DNA of 64,000 nucleotides, taken from assembly GCF_900105245.1 (NCBI RefSeq), contig NZ_FNSZ01000001.1:7376001-7440000 (forward strand), given 5' to 3'. Origin of the DNA: Streptomyces sp. 1222.5 (lineage in GTDB: Bacteria > Actinomycetota > Actinomycetes > Streptomycetales > Streptomycetaceae). This document shows positions 58,492 through 64,000 of this stretch, piece after piece; within the stretch, counting starts at the first letter, position 1, and each line of letters starts with the position of its first letter. The notes under the pieces were generated by a model, which had not been told where the DNA came from, did not search any database, and was given only the letters and a program-made list of their open reading frames with translations. Both the position numbers and the translations under genes were made by a program.

Positions 58492-60471
58492 CTACGTGGC
58501 GACCCCGGACCGCACCTTCCCGCACGCCCTGAGCAGGGCCTCGTCCTCGGGGATGTGTCCGCCGTATCCGCCCGCGCGGGCCGTGTGCCGGCGGGGGGCG
58601 GCGAGTTCGGCCGCCACCAGGTCCCGCAGCGGCGCGGCCGCCCGGCCCATCGCGCCGAGACAGCGGGCGACCGGGAGGCGGGTGCGCGGGTCCTCCGCCC
58701 AGGCGGTCCGGAACACCGGCAGGACGGGGCCGGGGTCGGCGTCGATGCGCCAGAGCGCGCACGCGGCCGACGTCCGTACCTGCGCCGGTCCCGCCGTGGC
58801 CGCCCGGCGCAGCGCCGGCAGGGCGGGGCGCGCGGCCGGGCCCAGCCGGCCCAGGTGCCGGGCGGCGCGACGGCGGTTCACCGGATCACCCTCCGTCAAC
58901 TCGCGCAGGAGTGAGGGGAGTACGGCCGAGGTGTCGCCTTCCGCCGACCAGAGCGCGCCCGCCGCGGCGGCCGCGTGCCGGGTGCGCAGCAGAGAGCGCA
59001 GGAGAGGTCTCGCCCGCGCGGCGGCGCCGAGCGCCTCGAGTGTCTCGATCGCCTGGTCCGCCACGGCGCCCGGGGCCCCCGGGCCGCCCGGCACACCCGA
59101 CAGGAGCCGGAGCACCTCCGGCAGCGCGTCCTCGTCCTCGAGGGCCCTGACCGCGGACAGCAGCGGGGCGGCGAGCCGGGCCGTGGAGGCGGAGGCGAGC
59201 GGGACGCGGCCGAGCCGGTGCCGTACCGCCGGGGCGAGCGGTGCCGCGGCCAGACCCAGGTGCACGAGCTCGAAACCCAGGTCGGCGGGTGCCGCCGGAC
59301 CGGCCAGCAGCTGGGCGAGGGGCGGGACCGCCCGTGCGTCGCCCGTCCGCGCCAGCGCCCTGAGCGGACCGCCCAGGGTGGGGGCACAGCGTTCCCAGCG
59401 GTGCGTCCACAGATCGGGCCGGGTGCTCACCAGGGTGTGCAGGTCGTCGGCGGCGGGCGCGGCCAGGGCGAACAGTTCCCCCAGGACCGTGAGGGCCGCC
59501 TCCCGTAACCGGTCGTGCGCCGTGCCGAGTTGGCCGCCCAGCAGCTCGACGGCCCGGGTGTGGTCCCCGCGCCAGCCGCGGAACAGCGCCGCCGCCATCC
59601 AGGCGCCGTTGCACCGGTCCACCGGGTCAGGGCTGGTCAGCTGCCCGAGAAGCAGGACCGTCCGGTCCGCCACCCGGTCGCCCAGCGCGGTGTGCAGGGT
59701 GCGCAGCAGGCGGGCCCCCTCCTCGTCCGAAGGGCGCAGCCGCCGTATCCGGCCCACCAGGGTGTCCGTGCCCGGGCCGGGCGGCACCCGGTGCGCGGAC
59801 CGCTCCCGCAGCAGCCGGACGGCCGTCGGCACCAGGCCGGACGGGAGCCGCGCGGGCGCGCCGAGCGCGAGCTGTCCGAGCGCGGCGAGCCGGGTCCCGG
59901 GGCCGTACGGCGGCGCGCTCTGCTCGGCCAGGAGGTCCATCGCGGCGTCGGCGTGCGCGGGGTACCGGCGGACGAACAGGCCGAGCGCCTCCGTGAGCGC
60001 GAGCAGGACACGGTCGTCCCGCTCGGCCCGGACGCGGTTCGCCAGCAGACGCAGGGCGCGGGCCGGTTCCGCCAGGAAGTGGACGAGGGCACCGGCCGCC
60101 GCCGCCCGCACCGGAGGGTCCGGGTCCCCGGCGAGGGGGACGAAGCCCTCGGCGCCGGCGCACACCGCCTCCCGTGCCCGCGCGTCCGCGTCTCTGCTGT
60201 CCGCGCCGATGCTCACCAGCAGTTCCACCAGCGCGCCCCGGTCGGGCACCTCCTCACGGGCCGTCAGCGCGAACAGGAACGGGACGCAGGCCAGCGTCGA
60301 GTCGTACACGTTCCCCTGGTGGTGCACGGCGCCGTACATCCCGTCGAGCGCGGCCGTCCGCTCGGCGGTGTCCGCGGACGCCAGCGCCCGTAACCAGCCG
60401 GGCACCTCCACCGCGCTTCCGTGCGCGTGTCGCAGCGAGGCCCAGTCGACCTCGTCGATCCCCGTGAACAC
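58492..60471 (-). CDS. HEAT-repeat protein, 659 residues
   Basis: A long alpha-solenoid of HEAT/PBS-lyase-like repeats, visible as recurring ALDGMYGAV, RLLANRVRAERDDRVLLAL, ALRALARTGDARAVPPL, RAARHLGRLGPAARPALPAL, SAACALWRIDADPGPVLPVF. No catalytic domain. Such scaffolds mediate protein-protein contacts; partner unknown. A GTG start with GGGGAGGACAAC upstream is used. Confidence 0.88.
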   Translation of the reverse strand: MFTGIDEVDWASLRHAHGSAVEVPGWLRALASADTAERTAALDGMYGAVHHQGNVYDSTLACVPFLFALTAREEVPDRGALVELLVSIGADSRDADARAREAVCAGAEGFVPLAGDPDPPVRAAAAGALVHFLAEPARALRLLANRVRAERDDRVLLALTEALGLFVRRYPAHADAAMDLLAEQSAPPYGPGTRLAALGQLALGAPARLPSGLVPTAVRLLRERSAHRVPPGPGTDTLVGRIRRLRPSDEEGARLLRTLHTALGDRVADRTVLLLGQLTSPDPVDRCNGAWMAAALFRGWRGDHTRAVELLGGQLGTAHDRLREAALTVLGELFALAAPAADDLHTLVSTRPDLWTHRWERCAPTLGGPLRALARTGDARAVPPLAQLLAGPAAPADLGFELVHLGLAAAPLAPAVRHRLGRVPLASASTARLAAPLLSAVRALEDEDALPEVLRLLSGVPGGPGAPGAVADQAIETLEALGAAARARPLLRSLLRTRHAAAAAGALWSAEGDTSAVLPSLLRELTEGDPVNRRRAARHLGRLGPAARPALPALRRAATAGPAQVRTSAACALWRIDADPGPVLPVFRTAWAEDPRTRLPVARCLGAMGRAAAPLRDLVAAELAAPRRHTARAGGYGGHIPEDEALLRACGKVRSGVAT

Positions 60472-60626
60472 GTTGTCCTCCCCAGACGAGTGCCACCTGA
60501 TCGCGAGTCTGCACCACGGCACCGGCAACGGTCCGGAACCGTACCCTGACTGTGTGCGATCCGTCGGCTGTCATCGGCCAGTGCCGGGGCGGCACGTCCC
60601 GGCCGGGGGAGGACCGTGGCGACGGA

Positions 60627-62285
60627 TCAGTTCCGGCCGGGCAGCGCGCGCTCCAGGATCGCGTCCAGGTCGGTCCCCGCCGGCAGCGTGCCGAACGAGT
60701 GCCCCCAGTCGCCGCCCAGCCGGCTGGCGCAGAAGGCGTCCGCGACCGGGTGCGGCGCGTACCGGACCAGCAGCGACGCCTGCAGCGCGAGGGCCATCCC
60801 CTCGACCAGCCGGCGGGCGCCCACCTGATCGGTCTCGGCCAGTCGGTCCTTCAGCCCGGCCGCGGCGGCGTCCAGCCGGGCGTCGGCCCCGCGGGCGAGG
60901 GCGAGTTCGGCGAACAGGGCCTCGGCGCTGTCCGGTTCCCGTCCGAGGGCACGGAGCACGTCGAGCGCGTTGACGTTGCCCGAGCCCTCCCAGATCGACA
61001 GCAGCGGCGCCTCCCGGTAGTGGCGGGGCATGCCGGACTCCTCCACGTACCCGTTGCCGCCCAGGCACTCCAGGGCCTCGGCGGTGAACCCCGGTCCGCG
61101 CTTGGTGACCCAGTACTTGCCCACGGCGGTGGCGATCCGCCGGAACGCCCGCTCCCCGGCGTCCCCGCGCACCGCGCGGTCCGCCGCCCCGGCGAGCCGC
61201 AGCGTCAGGGTCGTCGCCGCCTCCGACTCCAGCGCCAGATCGGCGAGGACGTTGCGCATGAGCGGCTGGTCGACGAGACGGGCCCCGAACGCGCTGCGGT
61301 GGCGGGCGTGGTGGCCGGCCTCGACGAACGTCTTGCGCATCAGGGTCGCCGAGGACATCACGCAGTCCAGCCGGGTGCAGTTGACCATCTCGATGATGGT
61401 CTTCACGCCCCGCCCCTCGGGACCCACCAGCCAGGCCACGGTCCGGTCGAACTCCGGCTCGGAGGACGCGTTGGAACGGTTGCCCAGCTTGTCCTTCAGC
61501 CGCTGGATGCGGAAGGTGTTGCGGGTCCCGTCCGGCAGGATCCGCGGCACCAGGAAGCAGGACAGTCCGCCCGGGGCCTGCGCGAGCACCAGGAAGACGT
61601 CGCACATCGGCGCCGACGTGAACCACTTGTGGCCGCGCAGCGTGTACACGCCGGGCTCACCGGTGGGCGTGGCCGTCGTGGTGTTGGTGCGCACGTCCGA
61701 GCCGCCCTGCTTCTCGGTCATGCCCATCCCGGCGAGCAGTCCGGGCTTCTCGGTCGGGACGCGCAGCGCGGGGTCGTACTCCCGGCTGGTGAGCAGCGGT
61801 TCGTACACCTTGGCCAGATCCGGCTGTGCGCGCAGAGCGGGCACCGCCGCGTACGTCATCGACGTGGGGCAGCCGTGCCCCGCCTCGGTGTGGCCCCACA
61901 CCAGTCCGCCGGCGGTACGGGCCACGTGCGCACCGGGCCGCTCGTCCGCCCACGGGGTGCCGGCCAGGCCCTCGGTGACCGCCGTCCGCATCAGGCGGTG
62001 CCAGCTGGGGTGGAACTCCACCTCGTCGACCCGGTTGCCGTAGCGGTCGTGGGTGCGCAGGACGGGCTCGTGACGGTTCGCCAGCTCGCCCCACTCCTGC
62101 GCCTCGGCGCTCCCCGCACGCGCGCCCAGCCGCCGGAGGTCCTCCTCGGCCCAGCCAGCGCCCTCCCGGCGCAGCCCCTCCAGCAGGGCCCGGTCGTCGG
62201 AGGCGTCGTAGGGGGCGAGCGGCGGAGCCTGGTTGGTGACGTCGTGCGTGGCGGACTGCGGCGACTGCGCGGGAATCGAGACCAT
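60627..62285 (-). CDS. Acyl-CoA dehydrogenase, AidB-like
   Basis: A 552-residue flavoprotein. GHGCPTSMTYAAVP, GMGMTEKQGGSDVRTNTT, LRGHKWFTSAPMCDVFLVLAQ, LGNRSNASSEPEFD and RGPGFTAEALECLGGNGYVEES match the AidB/isovaleryl-CoA dehydrogenase-like group associated with alkylation response. No SD is obvious; ATG 62285 is chosen because the upstream GTG (62300) lies within an inverted repeat. Divergent from the PaaX regulator. Confidence 0.93.
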   Translation of the reverse strand: MVSIPAQSPQSATHDVTNQAPPLAPYDASDDRALLEGLRREGAGWAEEDLRRLGARAGSAEAQEWGELANRHEPVLRTHDRYGNRVDEVEFHPSWHRLMRTAVTEGLAGTPWADERPGAHVARTAGGLVWGHTEAGHGCPTSMTYAAVPALRAQPDLAKVYEPLLTSREYDPALRVPTEKPGLLAGMGMTEKQGGSDVRTNTTTATPTGEPGVYTLRGHKWFTSAPMCDVFLVLAQAPGGLSCFLVPRILPDGTRNTFRIQRLKDKLGNRSNASSEPEFDRTVAWLVGPEGRGVKTIIEMVNCTRLDCVMSSATLMRKTFVEAGHHARHRSAFGARLVDQPLMRNVLADLALESEAATTLTLRLAGAADRAVRGDAGERAFRRIATAVGKYWVTKRGPGFTAEALECLGGNGYVEESGMPRHYREAPLLSIWEGSGNVNALDVLRALGREPDSAEALFAELALARGADARLDAAAAGLKDRLAETDQVGARRLVEGMALALQASLLVRYAPHPVADAFCASRLGGDWGHSFGTLPAGTDLDAILERALPGRN

Positions 62286-62291
62286 ACGAGA

Positions 62292-62331
62292 ATGTTGCAC
62301 TGTTCCTGCGGCTGTAGCAATGACGCAACAT
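62292..62331. promoter_or_regulatory. Inverted repeat between AidB-like and PaaX genes
   Basis: ATGTTGC (62292-62298) and GCAACAT (62325-62331) are exact reverse complements over 26 bp, within 10 bp of both starts. Candidate operator of PaaX controlling both genes. Confidence 0.5.
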
Positions 62332-63115
62332 GAAGTCGCACGTAGAGTACGTGCCCATGCGCATGAACGACTCGGCCGAGCCGGACGCGGCCGGCCTGCG
62401 CACGCTGTCCGCCCGGTCGGTCGTGCTGAGCCTGCTCCTCGGCGCCCACCCGCCGGAGCTGCCGGTGAAGAACCTCGTCCGGCTGGTCGAGCCCTTCGGT
62501 GTCGGCGGTTCCACCCTGCGGGCCGCGCTCAGCCGGATGGTGGCCGCCGGCGATCTGCGGCGCACGGACGCCGTCTACCGGCTCAGCGACCGTCTGCTGG
62601 CCCGCCAACGCCGCCAGGACGACGCCGTGCATCCCCGTACGCGCGCGTGGGACGGCGACTGGGAGATGGTGGTGATCACCGCCATGGGCCGCGGCCCCGC
62701 CGAGCGAGCCGAGCTGCGCACCCGGCTGACCGCACTGCGGCTGGCCGAGCTCCGCGAGGGTGTCTGGCTGCGCCCGGCCAATCTCGACCGCCCCCTGCCG
62801 GGCGACCTGGGGGCGGTGGCCGCGACCTACACCGCCCGTCCGGACGAGCCCGCGCGCGACCTGGTGGCCCGGCTCTGGCCGCTGGAGGAGTGGACGGCCA
62901 CCGCGCGGGCGCTGCTCACGCGCGCGAGCGGCGCCGAGCACCCGGCCGACCGTCTCACCGTCTACGCGGCGGCCGTACGCCACCTCCTCACCGACCCCGT
63001 GCTGCCGGCCGCCCTGCTGCCCGCCGACTGGCCCGGCGAGGCCCTGCGCACCGGCTACGCCGGCTACCGGCGGGAACTGACCGCGTTCCTGGGCCTCGCC
63101 GAGGGCGCGGACTGA
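62330..63115 (+). CDS. PaaX-family transcriptional regulator
   Basis: A 261-residue PaaX-like GntR-superfamily repressor. LRTLSARSVVLSLLLGAHPPELPVKNLVRLVEPFGVGGSTLRAALSRM is the winged helix; the middle DWEMVVITAMGRGPAERAEL and the C-terminal region are the PaaX effector/oligomerisation part. PaaX members respond to aryl- or acyl-CoA esters; the divergent acyl-CoA dehydrogenase fits that. Start uncertain: ATG 62330 or 62357. Confidence 0.9.
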   Translation: MKSHVEYVPMRMNDSAEPDAAGLRTLSARSVVLSLLLGAHPPELPVKNLVRLVEPFGVGGSTLRAALSRMVAAGDLRRTDAVYRLSDRLLARQRRQDDAVHPRTRAWDGDWEMVVITAMGRGPAERAELRTRLTALRLAELREGVWLRPANLDRPLPGDLGAVAATYTARPDEPARDLVARLWPLEEWTATARALLTRASGAEHPADRLTVYAAAVRHLLTDPVLPAALLPADWPGEALRTGYAGYRRELTAFLGLAEGAD

Positions 63116-63158
63116 GAGCGCACCGACCCGCCCACACCCTCCCGGGCGAAGGGGAGGC

Positions 63159-63522
63159 ATGAACGCCGATCACCTACGACGCCCTTCTCCCCGCGGGGTC
63201 GCGACGGGCCACGTTCATGGAGACGGGCGTCTCCTCGCGCGGCCCGGTGGGCACGGTGGTGCCCGTCGTGCACGACCCCCGGAAGGCGTCGCGGGCCCGT
63301 ACGGGCCCGCTCGCCGACATCGACACCACGGACGGCGGCATCGTCCTGCGCCTCATGTGGGGCACCGGCCTCGCGCTCGTCGCCGTGAGGGTCCGCCCTC
63401 GGGGTGGTGGCCGGTTGGCCCGAGGGTCCGGACGCACAGCGCACCGGAGCGGTGCCGCGGCTGAGGCGGGTGGCGCGGGCGCGCCCCGTGGCGTTCCCTG
63501 GAAGAGGGGGCGTCCCCTGTGA
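63159..63522 (+). pseudogene. Probable frameshifted remnant of a membrane-associated protein
   Basis: The start MNA (ATG 63159 with GGGGAGG upstream) is followed in the +1 frame by ITYDALLPAGSRRATFMETG and GTVVPVVHDPRKASRARTG, IDTTDGGIVLRLMWGTGLA, which look protein-like. The ATG's own frame turns Arg/His-rich, and the protein-like frame has a stop just at its beginning. A single base loss could explain it. No intact product is expected unless a later ATG (63217) is used. Confidence 0.4.
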
Positions 63523-63592
63523 AAGGCGGGGTTGACCAGGGCGGTCGTGGGCACTCGGGGCGCACGGCAAGCGATCTCACCCGAGGAGAGTC

Positions 63593-64000
63593 ATGGCTGA
63601 GCACAAGTCGTCGTCGACCCTCACGGCGCCTTTGCACGGCGCGGCCTCGGTACTGCGTAAAGTGCCCGGCGCCGGCGTCGTGGGCCGGGCGGCGGAGGAC
63701 ACCCTGGACAAGGTCGGCGCGGTCTCGCCCCGAGGCCGGCGCCTGGCGGTGTACGCGGGAGCCGGACTGCTCGGGGCCGCGGGAGTGGTGGAGTGGCCGG
63801 TGGCCCTGACCGGTGCCGCCGTGGCCTGGCTGACCCAGCCCCGGCCTTCGCACCTGGCGGAGGACGCGCCCGTGCACCGCCCCGAACCCGCGCACGACGT
63901 GGGCAGCGCGGCACCGAGGTCCGGCCCCGCCGAACCCGGCCACGGGGCGGCGGCCGCGAGCGGCACCGGAGGCGCCAGGACGCCCGGTGGCGCCGGGCAG
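63593..64000 (+). CDS. Hypothetical protein, partial, running off the right edge
   Basis: At least 136 residues without a stop. It starts MAEHKSSSTLTAPLHGAASV with GAGGAG before the ATG. A short hydrophobic segment (about residues 48-80: LAVYAGAGLLGAAGVVEWPV then ALTGAAVAWL) suggests one or two membrane passes, followed by a Pro/Ala/Gly-rich disordered tail. Function unknown; the remainder is outside the window. Confidence 0.6.
   Translation, partial: MAEHKSSSTLTAPLHGAASVLRKVPGAGVVGRAAEDTLDKVGAVSPRGRRLAVYAGAGLLGAAGVVEWPVALTGAAVAWLTQPRPSHLAEDAPVHRPEPAHDVGSAAPRSGPAEPGHGAAAASGTGGARTPGGAGQ

Noticed and set aside
1..64000. CRISPR arrays, tRNA/rRNA genes, transposases, prophage or integrase genes
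   Set aside because: I saw no regular spacer-repeat pattern, no cloverleaf with conserved TTCGA arm, and no transposase or integrase motif in any plausible protein. A tRNAscan or Infernal run would settle the RNA point.

Overview
The window is high-GC actinobacterial chromosome and reads as Streptomyces. Third-codon GC bias is extreme and many starts are GTG. The 388-residue xylose isomerase carries its metal and catalytic residues at the classical Streptomyces positions. A conservon (sensor kinase, roadblock, DUF742 and small GTPase genes) and several families common in streptomycetes (DUF5709, DUF5997, DUF6397, Rv1733c-type) are present. I see no rRNA, tRNA, CRISPR array, insertion sequence or prophage. 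It looks like a contiguous stretch of chromosome with many short regulatory modules.

Layout. 0-7 kb: a GAF regulator, a Tat-exported amidase, an 850-bp gene-free gap, then the divergent xylose locus (ROK regulator and xylB leftward, xylA rightward, strong terminator). 7-13 kb: a secreted phytase-esterase-like protein and an overlapping SNF2 helicase/SWIM zinc-finger pair. 13-17 kb: small hypotheticals, a PadR regulator facing an alpha/beta hydrolase across a perfect palindrome, and a methyltransferase. 17-23 kb: an MHYT membrane protein, the conservon, a PPOX-fold protein and an orphan second roadblock gene. 23-29.5 kb: DUF6397 protein, thioesterase II, a large Ski2-like helicase, a membrane hydrolase, ribosomal protein L31 type B and DUF5709. 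29.5-30.1 kb is gene-free and holds degenerate repeats.

30-40 kb: a heterodimeric ABC exporter whose two ATPase halves have lost complementary motifs, then secreted or cell-wall proteins (L,D-transpeptidase lipoprotein, modular amidase, M1 metallopeptidase, PNGase A-like enzyme). 40-47.7 kb: MarR regulator facing a homodimeric ABC exporter across an inverted repeat, an MltG-like transglycosylase, a flavin oxidoreductase with a hairpin over its ribosome-binding site, YjbQ, a LuxR regulator, DUF5997, and a LysR-type effector domain without HTH but with a basic tail. 47.8-54.5 kb: MFS exporter, HAD phosphatase, Lrp regulator facing a FUSC-type membrane protein, a lactonase with a DasR-like site upstream, and a sirohydrochlorin chelatase-like protein. 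54.6-64 kb: GlcNAc-kinase-like ATPase, uracil-DNA glycosylase, BNR-repeat protein, Rv1733c-type membrane protein, HEAT-repeat protein, AidB-like acyl-CoA dehydrogenase facing a PaaX regulator, a probable frameshifted remnant, and a gene that runs off the right edge.

I saw no single large new system. The most noteworthy points are the complementary decay in the ABC exporter, the HTH-less LysR protein with a nucleoid-protein-like tail, the sequestered ribosome-binding site, the clean operator palindromes at divergent regulator/target pairs, and two gene-free stretches with decayed repeats.
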